From Lysobacteraceae bacterium NML93-0793 (GTDB lineage Bacteria; Pseudomonadota; Gammaproteobacteria; Xanthomonadales; Xanthomonadaceae), in NCBI GenBank assembly GCA_002324875.1, contig NTJG01000009.1:85425-149424 (forward strand): DNA of 64,000 bases, written 5' to 3'. Positions 35,057 to 44,546 of the stretch are shown piece after piece. Each line of letters starts with the position of its first letter. The first letter of the stretch is position 1. Made by a program: the position numbers and the translations under genes. The notes beneath the pieces were generated by a model that was given only the letters and a program-made list of their open reading frames with translations, did not search any database and had not been told where the DNA came from.

Positions 35057-35872
35057 ATGGACACATCCCACTCCGCGCCGGTCACCGTACCCGCGCTGTT
35101 CGAGGCCCGCGCCGCCGGCCGCCGACTGGCGATGCTCACCGCCTACGACGCCGGTTTCGCCCGCGTGCTCGACGCGGCCGGTGTCGACCTGCTGCTGGTC
35201 GGCGACTCGCTCGGCATGGTCGTGCAGGGCCACGGCTCGACCCTGCCGGTGACCGTCGACGACATCGCGTACCACACCGCCTGCGTCGCCCGCGCGGTGC
35301 GGCGCGCACTGGTGATCGCCGATCTGCCGTTCCAGGCCGATGCGACCCCCGAGCGCGCGCTCGATGCCGCCACGCGCCTGCTGCAGGCCGGCGCCGGCAT
35401 GGTCAAGCTGGAGGGCGCGACCCCCAACAAGTGCGAGGTCGTGCGCTTCCTCGTCGAGCGCGAGATTCCGGTCTGCGCGCACCTGGGCCTGACGCCGCAG
35501 TCGGTGCTGCGCTTCGGCGGGTTCAAGGTGCAGGGACGCGGTGATGCGGCCGCGCAGGCGCTGCGTGTGGAAGCGCACGCCATCGCCGAAGCGGGCGCTG
35601 CGCTGATCGTGCTCGAAGGCGTGCCTGCGCCGCTGGCGGCCGCGATCACCGCGACATCGCCGGTGCCGACGATCGGTATCGGCGCCGGCCCGGACTGCGA
35701 CGGCCAGGTGCTGGTGCTGCACGACATGCTGGGTCTGGACAGCGGCCATCGCCGGCCGCGCTTCGTGCGCGACTTCCTCGCCGAGGGCGGCTCGGTCGAC
35801 GGCGCGGTGCGCGCCTATGTCGCCGCCGTGCGCGATGGCGGTTTTCCCGGGCCCGAACACAGCTATCGTTGA
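35057..35872 (+). CDS. panB: 3-methyl-2-oxobutanoate hydroxymethyltransferase
   Basis: First committed enzyme of pantothenate synthesis, making ketopantoate from ketoisovalerate and methylene-THF. 271 residues with [58 protein letters not shown] and [20 protein letters not shown]. The substrate cofactor methylene-THF connects it logically with folK next door. It is followed by a small GFA gene and then panC. Confidence 0.96.
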   Translation: MDTSHSAPVTVPALFEARAAGRRLAMLTAYDAGFARVLDAAGVDLLLVGDSLGMVVQGHGSTLPVTVDDIAYHTACVARAVRRALVIADLPFQADATPERALDAATRLLQAGAGMVKLEGATPNKCEVVRFLVEREIPVCAHLGLTPQSVLRFGGFKVQGRGDAAAQALRVEAHAIAEAGAALIVLEGVPAPLAAAITATSPVPTIGIGAGPDCDGQVLVLHDMLGLDSGHRRPRFVRDFLAEGGSVDGAVRAYVAAVRDGGFPGPEHSYR

Positions 35873-35893
35873 TTCCAGCCCGGAGCGCCGGCG

Positions 35894-36277
35894 ATGCCGA
35901 GTGGATCCTGCCTGTGTGGTGACGTGCGGTTCGAGGTCGCGGCGCCGCTGGCGCCGCCCGATGCCTGCCACTGCGTGGCCTGCCGGAAGTGCTCGGGCCA
36001 CGTGTTCGCGTCCAGCGACGTGCCGGTGGAGGCGCTGACGGTGCGCGATCCGCAGGGCGCATTGCGCTGGTACGCGAGCTCGCCGAAGGTACGGCGCGGG
36101 TTCTGCGGGCGCTGCGGCGCATCACTGTTCTGGGCGCCGGTCGGCGGGTCGAAGATCGCCGTCGCGATGGGGGCGTTCGACACGCCGACGGCCACCCGGC
36201 TGCACATGCACATCTTCGTGGCCGAGCAGGGCGACGACTACACGATCGACGACGGCCTGCCGCAGCACGCGCGCTGA
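35894..36277 (+). CDS. GFA-family (CENP-V/GFA) zinc protein
   Basis: A 127-residue protein of the glutathione-dependent formaldehyde-activating (GFA/CENP-V) fold. Zinc-binding cysteine motifs are visible: SCLCGDVRFEV, CHCVACRKCSG and FCGRCGASLFW. Single-domain GFA proteins are common and rarely characterised, so no substrate is assigned. It is inserted between panB and panC, 21 bp after panB, and probably uses their promoter. Confidence 0.9.
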   Translation: MPSGSCLCGDVRFEVAAPLAPPDACHCVACRKCSGHVFASSDVPVEALTVRDPQGALRWYASSPKVRRGFCGRCGASLFWAPVGGSKIAVAMGAFDTPTATRLHMHIFVAEQGDDYTIDDGLPQHAR

Positions 36278-36331
36278 CGCGCGGGCCTGCGGATCTGCGA
36301 AAATCGCGCACTCCCCGCAAGCGGATCCGCC

Positions 36332-37192
36332 GTGATCGACATCGTGCAAGACCTGGATGCGCTGCGCGCGCGCGTGGCCGGCTGGAAACGCGAGGGGCTG
36401 CGCGTGGGTCTGGTGCCGACGATGGGCAACCTGCATCCCGGGCACTACACGCTGATCGAGGCGCTGAAGCCCCACGTGGACCGCATCGTCGCGAGCGTGT
36501 TCGTCAATCCCACGCAGTTCGGTCCCAACGAGGATTTCGACCGCTATCCGCGCACGCCCGAGGCCGATGCGCGTGGGCTCGATGCCGCCGGCTGCGATCT
36601 GCTGTGGATGCCGTCGGTCGAGACGATGTACCCGCTGGGTGTGGCGCGCACGGTCACCGTGCGTGTGCCGGGCGTCACCACCATCCTCGACGGCGCGCAT
36701 CGGCCGGGCCACTTCGACGGCGTGGCCACCGTGGTCGCGCGGCTGTTCAACCAGGTGCAGCCGGACGTCGCCGCATTCGGGCGCAAGGATTACCAGCAGG
36801 TCGCGGTGATCACACATCTGGTCGCCGACCTCGCGTTCCCGGTGCGGCTGCTGCCGGTGGCGATCTCGCGCGAGGCCGACGGACTGGCCCGCAGTTCCCG
36901 CAACCAGTACCTCGATGCGGATGCGCGCGCGCGCGCGCCGGCGCTGTATCGCGCGCTGGTGTCGTTGCGCGATGCGCTCGTTGCCGGGCAGTCCGCCGCG
37001 GCGGTGGAAGCGGAAGCGGCCGATGCGCTGCGCGCGGCCGGCTTCGAGGTGGACTACGTCGAGCTGCGTGCGCCGGATCTGGCGCCCTATGCGGGGGGGG
37101 ACGGCGTGGCGCTGGTCGCGGCCCGGCTCGGGGGCACACGCCTGATCGACAACCTCGAATTCAGCTTGAGCGCGGGCGACGGCGCCGGCTGA
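36332..37192 (+). CDS. panC: Pantothenate synthetase
   Basis: ATP-dependent condensation of pantoate with beta-alanine. 286 residues, start GTG at 36332. Family motifs are LVPTMGNLHPGHYTLIEAL (HIGH-like), SVFVNPTQFGPNEDFDRYPR, HRPGHFDGVATVVARLFN, FGRKDYQQ and ISREADGLARSSRNQYL. The GNLHPGHYTL variant departs from the common GALHEGHL, but the HxGH pattern is kept. It lies upstream of panD, which makes its beta-alanine substrate. Confidence 0.95.
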   Translation: MIDIVQDLDALRARVAGWKREGLRVGLVPTMGNLHPGHYTLIEALKPHVDRIVASVFVNPTQFGPNEDFDRYPRTPEADARGLDAAGCDLLWMPSVETMYPLGVARTVTVRVPGVTTILDGAHRPGHFDGVATVVARLFNQVQPDVAAFGRKDYQQVAVITHLVADLAFPVRLLPVAISREADGLARSSRNQYLDADARARAPALYRALVSLRDALVAGQSAAAVEAEAADALRAAGFEVDYVELRAPDLAPYAGGDGVALVAARLGGTRLIDNLEFSLSAGDGAG

Positions 37193-37221
37193 ATCCGCGG
37201 CGGCCTACGGCGCGGGGCGTG

Positions 37222-37249
37222 TTGCGATGCCGCATCCCGTCCCTATACT
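37222..37249 (+). promoter_or_regulatory. Putative sigma-70 promoter for panD-pgi
   Basis: TTGCGA (37222-37227) and TATACT (37244-37249) are spaced by 16 bases and end 54 bases before the panD ATG at 37304. It would allow panD, pgi and the acetyltransferase to be expressed separately from panC. Confidence 0.45.
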
Positions 37250-37303
37250 TGCCGGTTCCTGCGGGACTTTCCGCGTTTCCCGATGCCTCCCGGCCGTATC
37301 GCC

Positions 37304-37684
37304 ATGCAACTGACCCTGCTCAAAGCCAAGATCCATCGCGCCTCGGTGACCCATGCCGAACTGCACTACGAAGGGTCCTGCGCGATCGACGCGAACCTGC
37401 TCGAGCTGTCGGGCATCCGCGAGTACGAGCGCATCGAGATCTACAACATCAACAACGGCGAGCGCTTCGCGACCTACGCGATCCGCGGTGAAGCCGGCAG
37501 TGGTGTGATCTCGGTCAACGGCGCAGCCGCGCACAAGGCGGGCGTGGGTGACCTGGTGATCATCTGCGCCTACGGCGCGCTGGACGAGGCCGAGGTTGCG
37601 GCGTTCAAGCCGAAGCTGGTGTATGTCGACCGGCAGAACCGGATGACGCACACCAACGACTCCATCCCGGCGCAGGCCGCCTGA
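37304..37684 (+). CDS. panD: Aspartate 1-decarboxylase (pyruvoyl)
   Basis: Makes beta-alanine from aspartate for pantothenate. 126 residues; the self-cleavage site is Gly24-Ser25 in YEGSC. Also visible are [29 protein letters not shown] and IICAYG. The start at 37304 ([12 protein letters not shown]) is the family start; an ATG seven codons upstream is less likely. The TGA overlaps the pgi ATG by one base (TGATG). Confidence 0.96.
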   Translation: MQLTLLKAKIHRASVTHAELHYEGSCAIDANLLELSGIREYERIEIYNINNGERFATYAIRGEAGSGVISVNGAAAHKAGVGDLVIICAYGALDEAEVAAFKPKLVYVDRQNRMTHTNDSIPAQAA

Positions 37685-39216
37685 TGGCGACGGCGGCGCA
37701 GCGGATCGATTCCACGCTGGCGCCGCATGCGCGGCGCCTCGCCGAGGCCCGTATCGACGCGCTGGTGTCCGCGGACGCCGGGCGTTCGCACGACTACGCG
37801 CTGCGCATCGGCGGGCTCTATGCGAGTTTCGCCCGCCAGCGCCTGGACGGCGAGGCACGTGCCGCGCTGCTCGCGCTCGGCGAGGCGGCGGGAGTGCCCT
37901 CGGCGTTCCGGCGCCTGTTCGACGGCGCCACGGTCAACACGTCCGAGGGTCGGGCGGCGTTGCACGTCGCGCTGCGTTCCGCGCTGTCGGACGCCGCGGT
38001 GGCGCGCGACGCGCATGCCGAGGCCGCCGCGGCGCGCGCGCGGATGGCGGAGCTGGTCGCGGGTCTCGACGCCTCGGACGTCACCGATATCGTCAACGTC
38101 GGCATCGGCGGTTCGGACCTCGGCCCGCGTCTGGTGGTCGATGCGCTCAAGGATTTCGGCACCGGCCGGTTCCGCGTGCACTTCCTCACCAACGTCGACG
38201 GCAGTGACGCGCAGCACCTGCTGAAGGGGCTGGATCCCGCGCGCACCGCGGCGATCCTGGTGTCGAAGACCTTCAGCACCCAGGAAACCCTGCTCAACGG
38301 CGCCGTGGTCCGCGACTGGCTCGGCGGCAGCGAGCGCCTCTATGCGGTCAGCGCCAACGTGCCGCGCGCCGAGGCCTTCGGCGTCGCGCCCGAGCGCGTG
38401 CTGCCGATGTGGGACTGGGTGGGCGGGCGCTATTCGCTGTGGTCGGCGGTCGGGTTCTCGATCGCGCTGGCCGTGGGCATGGACGGCTTCGAGGCGCTAC
38501 TGGCCGGCGCGGCCGAGATGGACGCGCACGTGCTCGAGGCGCCACTGGCGCAGAACCTGCCCGTGCTGCACGCGTTGACCGCGATCTGGAACCGCAACGC
38601 CCTGGGCCTGTCCACGCATGCCGTGCTGCCCTACGACGAGCGCCTGGCGCTGCTGCCGGCCTATCTGCAGCAGCTGGTGATGGAGAGCCTCGGCAAGTCG
38701 GTCACGCCGGACGGCGTGGCGGTCGACGTCGACACCGTGCCCGTGCTCTGGGGCGGCCCCGGTACCAACTCGCAGCACAGTTTCTTCCAGGCGCTGCACC
38801 AGGGCACGCAGACCGTGCCGGCCGATTTCATCGGCGTGGTCAATCCGGCGCACCCACACGCGGACAACCACGCCGCACTGCTGTCGAACCTGCTGGCCCA
38901 GACCGAAGCGCTGGCGAACGGGTATCGGGCCGACGATCCGCAGAAGTCCTATCCGGGAAATCGCCCGTCGACGCTGCTGCTGCTCGACCGCCTCGATCCG
39001 CGCAGCCTCGGCGCGCTGATCGCGCTCTACGAGCACAGCGTCTACGCGCAGTCGGTGCTGTGGGGCATCAATGCCTTCGACCAGTGGGGCGTGGAGCTCG
39101 GCAAGCGCATCGCCGGCGAACTGCTGCCGGCCGTGCAGGGCGAGCCTGTCGCAGTGGCCGATCCGGTCACGCGCGCGCTGCTGGACGAGATCCGCGCCCG
39201 CACCACGCGCGGGTGA
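37684..39216 (+). CDS. pgi: Glucose-6-phosphate isomerase
   Basis: Interconverts glucose-6-P and fructose-6-P. 510 residues with [55 protein letters not shown] and the C-terminal [11 protein letters not shown](L)[19 protein letters not shown] signature ([20 protein letters not shown]). Coupled to panD by TGATG and to the acetyltransferase by GTGA. Normal length and all catalytic signatures suggest a functional enzyme. Confidence 0.97.
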   Translation: MATAAQRIDSTLAPHARRLAEARIDALVSADAGRSHDYALRIGGLYASFARQRLDGEARAALLALGEAAGVPSAFRRLFDGATVNTSEGRAALHVALRSALSDAAVARDAHAEAAAARARMAELVAGLDASDVTDIVNVGIGGSDLGPRLVVDALKDFGTGRFRVHFLTNVDGSDAQHLLKGLDPARTAAILVSKTFSTQETLLNGAVVRDWLGGSERLYAVSANVPRAEAFGVAPERVLPMWDWVGGRYSLWSAVGFSIALAVGMDGFEALLAGAAEMDAHVLEAPLAQNLPVLHALTAIWNRNALGLSTHAVLPYDERLALLPAYLQQLVMESLGKSVTPDGVAVDVDTVPVLWGGPGTNSQHSFFQALHQGTQTVPADFIGVVNPAHPHADNHAALLSNLLAQTEALANGYRADDPQKSYPGNRPSTLLLLDRLDPRSLGALIALYEHSVYAQSVLWGINAFDQWGVELGKRIAGELLPAVQGEPVAVADPVTRALLDEIRARTTRG

Positions 39217-39716
39217 GCGCGGACATCCGCATCCGCCACGCCGAGCCGGCGGATGCCGCCGGCCTGCACGCGCTGTTTTCGGAACGCCCGGCCTACGCCG
39301 GCACGCTGCAACCGCCGTATCCATCGCTGGATGCGTGGACGCGGCGTCTGTCCGGGATGCCGGCGCACGTGGTCCAGCTGGTCGCCGACGACGCCGGCAC
39401 GGTGGTCGGCGCCGCCGGATTCGAGGTGCTCCAGCATCCCCGGCGCCGGCATGTCGCGAACCTCGGCATGGCCGTGTCGGAGACGCGTCGCGGCGAAGGG
39501 ATCGGCCGCGCCCTGCTGGCGGCGGCGCTCGACACCGCGGAGCGCTGGCACGGGGTGCGCCGGATCGAACTCGAGGTGTATCTCGACAATGCCGCCGCGA
39601 TTGCGCTCTACACCGCGCACGGCTTCGAGCGCGAGGGCATCGCCCGCAGCTACGCGCTGCGCGACGGCGTGTATGTCGATGTCGCCTTGATGGCCCGGCT
39701 CGCTGCCGACGCCTGA
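39213..39716 (+). CDS. GNAT-family N-acetyltransferase
   Basis: A 167-residue acetyltransferase with acetyl-CoA motif A ([15 protein letters not shown]) and motif B ([17 protein letters not shown]). The GTG start overlaps the pgi stop (GTGA). The overall pattern resembles the RimI/PhnO-like or YhhY group that modifies small amines or protein termini; no substrate is assigned. Its stop is followed 32 bp later by the convergent queG end. Confidence 0.88.
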   Translation: MSADIRIRHAEPADAAGLHALFSERPAYAGTLQPPYPSLDAWTRRLSGMPAHVVQLVADDAGTVVGAAGFEVLQHPRRRHVANLGMAVSETRRGEGIGRALLAAALDTAERWHGVRRIELEVYLDNAAAIALYTAHGFEREGIARSYALRDGVYVDVALMARLAADA

Positions 39717-39747
39717 AACGCAGGGGGCATTCGCGTCGCGCGCCGGT

Positions 39748-40839
39748 TCACGCCATGCCGTGCTGCGCCAGCGCCCATGCGATGTGCTCGTCGACCAGCG
39801 CATCGCCCGAATGCCGGCGGCTGTGCAGCGCTGCGATCGTGCCGGGCGTCGTCGGCGCATTGCCCAGCGCGATGGCGATGTTGCGCAGCCAGCGCCGATG
39901 TCCGCTGCGGCGGATCGGCGAGCCCTCGGTGCGCTGCAGGAACTCGTCCTCGTCCCAGGCGAACAGGTCGGCCAGGCGGGCGGTGTCCAGCGCGTTGCGC
40001 GCGCGGAAGTCCGGCTCGTCGGTGCGCCTGGCGAACTTGTTCCAGGGACACACCAGCTGACAGTCGTCGCAGCCGAAGATGCGGTTGCCGATCAGCGGTC
40101 GCAGCGCGGGATCGATCGCGCCCTCGTGCTCGATCGTCAGATAGGCGATGCAGCGGCGCGCGTCCAGCCGGTGCGGCGCGATGATCGCCTGCGTCGGGCA
40201 GACGTCGATGCAGCGCGTGCACGTGCCGCAGTGCGCGGTGGCGGGGGCGTCGACCGGCAGCGGGATGTCGACGTAGATCTCGCCGAGAAAGAACCACGAG
40301 CCGCCGTCCTTGTCGATCAGGCAGGTGTGCTTGCCGATCCAGCCCAGGCCCGCATTGCGCGCCAGCGCGCGTTCGAGCACCGGCGCCGAGTCCACGAACA
40401 CGCGATGGCCGAAGGCACCGAATTCGCCGGCGATTCGGTCGGCGAATTTCTGCAGCCGGTTGCGCATCAGCTTGTGATAGTCGCGGCCCAGCGCATAACG
40501 CGCGACGTAGGCGCGGGTGCCGTCGGCGAGCGTGGTCCAGGCGCTGTCGTCGTCGTTGCGGCCGTAGTCCAGGCCCACCGAGATCACCCGCACTGTGCCC
40601 GGCAATAGCTCGGCCGGGCGGGCACGCAGGTCGCCGTGGCGCGCCATCCAGTCCATCGTGCCGTAGAGGCCCTGGGCCAGCCAGTCGCGCAGATGCGCCT
40701 CGTCCTCGCCGAGTTCGATGCCGGCGATGCCGCAACGCTGGAAGCCCATCTCGGCGGCGATCGCACGCACGCGCTCGGCCATGCGCAGCGGCGAGGGCGC
40801 GCATGCGACGGTGTCGATGGCGGAAGCGGGCGGGTTCAC
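39748..40839 (-). CDS. queG: Epoxyqueuosine reductase
   Basis: Last step of queuosine tRNA modification: reduces epoxyqueuosine, with cobalamin and two 4Fe-4S clusters. 363 residues from GTG 40839, with GFQRCGIAGIE near the N-terminus, the cobalamin-associated FFLGEIYVDIPL and two cluster motifs, CGTCTRCIDVCP and CDDCQLVCPWN. A later ATG at 40782 would also fit. It is divergent from nnr with only 26 bp between start codons, so shared regulatory DNA lies under both 5' ends. In E. coli queG also neighbours nnr (yjeF). Confidence 0.94.
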   Translation of the reverse strand: MNPPASAIDTVACAPSPLRMAERVRAIAAEMGFQRCGIAGIELGEDEAHLRDWLAQGLYGTMDWMARHGDLRARPAELLPGTVRVISVGLDYGRNDDDSAWTTLADGTRAYVARYALGRDYHKLMRNRLQKFADRIAGEFGAFGHRVFVDSAPVLERALARNAGLGWIGKHTCLIDKDGGSWFFLGEIYVDIPLPVDAPATAHCGTCTRCIDVCPTQAIIAPHRLDARRCIAYLTIEHEGAIDPALRPLIGNRIFGCDDCQLVCPWNKFARRTDEPDFRARNALDTARLADLFAWDEDEFLQRTEGSPIRRSGHRRWLRNIAIALGNAPTTPGTIAALHSRRHSGDALVDEHIAWALAQHGMA

Positions 40840-40865
40840 GATGCGCGAAGTATAGAATCCGCGCG

Positions 40866-42389
40866 ATGAGTGCCTCCTGTGCCACCCCCCCCGCCTTGGC
40901 CGCGCCCGGCACGCTGTTGTACGACGCGGCCGCATTGCGCGCGATCGAGGCGGCGGCGCTCGCCGACATCGACGATCCGGGCGCGCTTATGGCGCGCGCC
41001 GGGCAGGCGGCGTGGCGGTGCGCGCTCGCGCACTGGCCGCACGCACAGCGCCTGCTCGTGATCTGCGGGCCGGGCAACAACGGGGGCGACGGGTATGTGC
41101 TCGCGCGTCTGGCGATGGAATCGGGCCGCGCGGTGCAGGTGATGCGGCTGGCCGCCGACGCACCGCGTACCCCGACGGCGCAGGCGGCGTGTGCGGCGTT
41201 CGTGGCCGCGGGCGGCGAGGTGACGGTATTCGAGACCGACGGTCTGCCGCAGGCCGACCTCGTCGTCGATGCGCTCTACGGCATCGGGCTGTCGCGGGCG
41301 GCCGAAGGCGAGGCGGCCCGGCTGATAGATGCGATCAGTGCGTCCGACGCGCCGGTGTTCGCACTCGACGTGCCCAGCGGCTTCGATGCGGACCGCGGCA
41401 GCGCGCCCGGCCCCGCCGTGCACGCGAACCGCACGCTGCAATTTCTCGCCGCCCATGTCGGCCTGCAGACGGGCGATGGAAGCGACCACGCGGGCGTTCT
41501 GGCGCTCGACGTGCTGGGCGTGGATACCCGGCACGTGGCGGCCGCAACGCCTGCGGCGCGGCGCGTCGACGTCGCGGATCTCGCGCACTGGCTGCGACCG
41601 CGCGCCCGCAACAGTCACAAGGGCGCGTCGGGCCGCGTGCTCTGCGTCGGCGGTGAGCACGGTTTCGGCGGCGCGGTGCTCCTGGCGGCAGAGGCCGCGC
41701 TGCGCAGCGGCGCCGGCCTCGTCAACGTCGCCACCCGCGAGGCGCACATCGCGCCGCTGCTGGCGCGCTGTCCCGAGGCCATGGCGAGTGCGGTGGGCAC
41801 CGATGCCGCGCTGGCCGGTCTGATCGGATCGGCGGATGTGGTCGCGCTCGGGCCAGGGCTGGGACGCGGCGCGTGGGCGCACGGCCTCTACGCCGACGTG
41901 CTCGACGCGGCACCTGCGCTGGTGCTGGATGCCGATGCGCTGAATCTGCTCGCCGGCGCGCCGCGTGCGCTGCCCGAGGGCACGATCCTCACCCCGCATC
42001 CGGGCGAAGCGGCGCGATTGCTGGACTGCACCACGGCCGAGGTGCAGCGCGATCGGCTGTCTGCGGTGCGCGCGCTGGCCGCGCGGTGGTCGGCCGTCGT
42101 CGTGCTCAAGGGCGCCGGCACCCTCGTGGCGGCGCCCGGCGCCATGCCGTGGCTGGTCGCGGCCGGCAATCCCGGCATGGCGACCGGCGGCATGGGGGAT
42201 GTGCTGACCGGGGTGATCGCCGCGCTGCGCGCGCAAGGCCTGGCGCCCGAGGCCGCTGCCGTCTGCGGCGCGCTGCTGCATGGCGCTGCGGGCGACATCG
42301 CCGCGCGCGCCGGTGGCGAGCGCGGTCTTCGACCGACCGATCTGCTGCCCGCCCTTCGTCTTCTCGCCAACCCGGAGGCCTCACGATGA
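40866..42389 (+). CDS. nnr: Bifunctional NAD(P)H-hydrate epimerase / dehydratase
   Basis: Repairs damaged hydrated NAD(P)H: N-terminal epimerase (YjeF_N; GPGNNGGDGYVLARL near residues 60-75) and C-terminal ADP-dependent dehydratase (SHKGASGRVLCVGGEHGFGGA, VLDADALNLL, LTPHPGEAARLL, GNPGMATGGMGDVLTG). 507 residues from ATG 40866, with TATAGAAT just upstream as a likely -10. Its stop overlaps tsaE (ATGA), as in many proteobacteria. Confidence 0.96.
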   Translation: MSASCATPPALAAPGTLLYDAAALRAIEAAALADIDDPGALMARAGQAAWRCALAHWPHAQRLLVICGPGNNGGDGYVLARLAMESGRAVQVMRLAADAPRTPTAQAACAAFVAAGGEVTVFETDGLPQADLVVDALYGIGLSRAAEGEAARLIDAISASDAPVFALDVPSGFDADRGSAPGPAVHANRTLQFLAAHVGLQTGDGSDHAGVLALDVLGVDTRHVAAATPAARRVDVADLAHWLRPRARNSHKGASGRVLCVGGEHGFGGAVLLAAEAALRSGAGLVNVATREAHIAPLLARCPEAMASAVGTDAALAGLIGSADVVALGPGLGRGAWAHGLYADVLDAAPALVLDADALNLLAGAPRALPEGTILTPHPGEAARLLDCTTAEVQRDRLSAVRALAARWSAVVVLKGAGTLVAAPGAMPWLVAAGNPGMATGGMGDVLTGVIAALRAQGLAPEAAAVCGALLHGAAGDIAARAGGERGLRPTDLLPALRLLANPEASR

Positions 42390-42871
42390 CCGGCGCGCAC
42401 ATGGGCTGGATGCTTGCCGACGAGGCCGCCACGATCGCGTTCGCGCAGGCACTGGCCGCGACCGCGCCGGCGCCTGCGGTCGTCCATCTCGTCGGCGATC
42501 TGGGGGCCGGAAAATCGACACTGGCGCGCGGCTGGCTGCGCGCGCTCGGCGTGACCGGCACGGTCCGCAGTCCCACCTACACGCTGGTCGAGCGTTACCC
42601 GGTCGCCGGCGGCGAGGCGCTCCATCTGGATCTCTACCGTATCGGCGATGTCGGGGAACTCGAGTTCCTGGGCCTCGACGACGTGTCCGCGACACTGTGG
42701 CTGATCGAATGGCCGGAGCGTGGCGCCCAGGCCCTGCCTCGGGCGGATCTTCGGATCGTTCTCGAGCAGGCGGGACACGGGCGGCGGGTCACTCTCGAGC
42801 CGGTCAGTGCGACGGGACGGGACTGGTCGAGTCGTGTCGCATCCCGATGGGAACTTGGACCGGCTTCCTGA
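42386..42871 (+). CDS. tsaE: tRNA t6A threonylcarbamoyladenosine ATPase TsaE
   Basis: ATPase of the TsaBDE complex that makes t6A37 in tRNAs. 161 residues with Walker A LVGDLGAGKSTLARG, SPTYTLVERYP, HLDLYRIGD and LIEWPERG. The ATG overlaps the nnr TGA. The order nnr-tsaE-amiC-mutL is the familiar gammaproteobacterial yjeF-yjeE-amiB-mutL cluster. Confidence 0.96.
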   Translation: MTGAHMGWMLADEAATIAFAQALAATAPAPAVVHLVGDLGAGKSTLARGWLRALGVTGTVRSPTYTLVERYPVAGGEALHLDLYRIGDVGELEFLGLDDVSATLWLIEWPERGAQALPRADLRIVLEQAGHGRRVTLEPVSATGRDWSSRVASRWELGPAS

Positions 42872-42959
42872 ACCGAAACCGCAGGAAGGATGTGCAGGCA
42901 TCGGATTTGCAAAGGAAAACGTATTGCAATGTCCTGCCTGCGGTGATTGACTAGGGCGC

Positions 42960-44426
42960 ATGCGCATCCGGGGGATCAATCTGTCTCAGGCCTTGCTGGT
43001 GCTCGCGCTGCTCGCGGCGCTGTGCTGGAACCTGGCCAACGCTGCCGAACTGCGCGGCGTCGAGGTGCGCAGCGGCCCGACGGGCACGTCGGCCGAACTC
43101 CGGCTCGATGCGCGTGCCGAGTACAAGGTGATTCCGCTGGCCAATCCCGATCGCCTGGTCGTGGATCTGCCGGGCACGCGTCTGCGCAGCGGCATCGCGC
43201 TGCCGTCAGGGCAGGGCATCGTCAAGGCCGTACGCAGCGGTCAGCCGGTGGCGGGCACCACGCGCATCGTCTTCGACCTGTCCAGCGCCACCGTGGCGAT
43301 GACGCCGCAGCTGGAAGAGGGGCCCGACGGAGTGCGCCTGGTCGTGCAATGGCCCGGTGACGGGCAGGCCGATCCGATCGCCCGGATCGCGGCACAGACG
43401 GCCGCGAGCACCCCGGCGCCCGCGATGCCGGCGCCTGCGCCGGTGGATCCGGCGCCCGCGTCGAACGACGCCACCTCGCGATTGATCGAGTCGATGCGCC
43501 AGCAGACGGCGTCCGCCGCCTCGACGGGTACCGCGTCCGTCGCGGTCGATCCGCCCCCGTCCGCCGCAGTACCGACACCCACGCCCGCTGCGACGCCCGC
43601 CCCGGTTGCAACCCGGCCTGAGCCGGCCGCGGCGCCGCCTGCGTCCACGCGCGTGCCCGCGCCGCCGGTCATGACGTCGGCGATGCGCCCGCTGGTGATC
43701 GCGATCGACGCCGGACACGGCGGTCAGGACCCGGGCGCCATCGGTCCGGCCGGGACCTACGAAAAACACGTCGTACTGGCGATCGCGCGTGAACTCGCCC
43801 GGCAGATCAATGCGACGCCGGGCATGCGTGCCCATCTGATCCGTGACAACGACTCCTACGTCGAACTGCCCCAGCGTGCGCGCCGCGCGCGCCAGGCGCG
43901 GGCGGACATGTTCGTCTCGATCCACGCCGACGCCGCGCTCAACCGCGCGGCGTACGGCTCGTCGGTATACACCCTGTCCACGCGTGGCGCCTCGTCGCAG
44001 CAGGCCCGCTGGCTGGCCGACCGCGAGAACAACGCCGACCTGGTCGGCGGGGTGCGTCTGGAGCGCGATACGTTGTCGTCCGTGCTGCTCGATCTCGCGC
44101 AGAGCGGCCATATGAAGGCCTCGCAGGACGCCGCCGAGCACGTCCTGACCGGGCTGCGCGCGCTGGGCAAGACCCACAAGCCGAACGTGGAATACGCGAA
44201 CTTCGCCGTACTGCGCAATGCCGACATGCCGGCGATGCTCGTGGAGACCGGCTTCATCTCGAATCCGGATGAAGAAAAGCGCCTGCTCGATCCGGGCCAT
44301 CAGCGCCGGATCGCGACCGCGGTGCTCGATGGCATCAATGCCTTCTTCACCAATCAGCCGCCGCCGGGCACCTTGTATGCCGCGCGCGCTGCGGCAGCCG
44401 CCCAGCAGGCGGGCGGCAGCCCCTGA
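42960..44426 (+). CDS. N-acetylmuramoyl-L-alanine amidase (AMIN + Amidase_3)
   Basis: Periplasmic peptidoglycan amidase for daughter-cell separation, of AmiB/AmiC type. 488 residues: a signal peptide (about 1-29, ending NAAEL), an AMIN septal-targeting domain (about 30-130), a long Pro/Ala-rich linker (about 135-240) and a zinc amidase domain (IDAGHGGQDPGAIG, DMFVSIHADA, MLVETGFISNPDEE). No LysM is seen. Lies between tsaE and mutL as in other Gammaproteobacteria. Confidence 0.93.
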   Translation: MRIRGINLSQALLVLALLAALCWNLANAAELRGVEVRSGPTGTSAELRLDARAEYKVIPLANPDRLVVDLPGTRLRSGIALPSGQGIVKAVRSGQPVAGTTRIVFDLSSATVAMTPQLEEGPDGVRLVVQWPGDGQADPIARIAAQTAASTPAPAMPAPAPVDPAPASNDATSRLIESMRQQTASAASTGTASVAVDPPPSAAVPTPTPAATPAPVATRPEPAAAPPASTRVPAPPVMTSAMRPLVIAIDAGHGGQDPGAIGPAGTYEKHVVLAIARELARQINATPGMRAHLIRDNDSYVELPQRARRARQARADMFVSIHADAALNRAAYGSSVYTLSTRGASSQQARWLADRENNADLVGGVRLERDTLSSVLLDLAQSGHMKASQDAAEHVLTGLRALGKTHKPNVEYANFAVLRNADMPAMLVETGFISNPDEEKRLLDPGHQRRIATAVLDGINAFFTNQPPPGTLYAARAAAAAQQAGGSP

Positions 44427-44546
44427 TCGGACGAACGCGGCGGCGTGATCGCGTCGCGCGGTACCGACAGATGTTGTGACGGACCCGGGCAATGGGCGCG
44501 GCCGGTATCATCGGGGGCCGTTTTCTGACGCGCGTGCCGCGCCGAG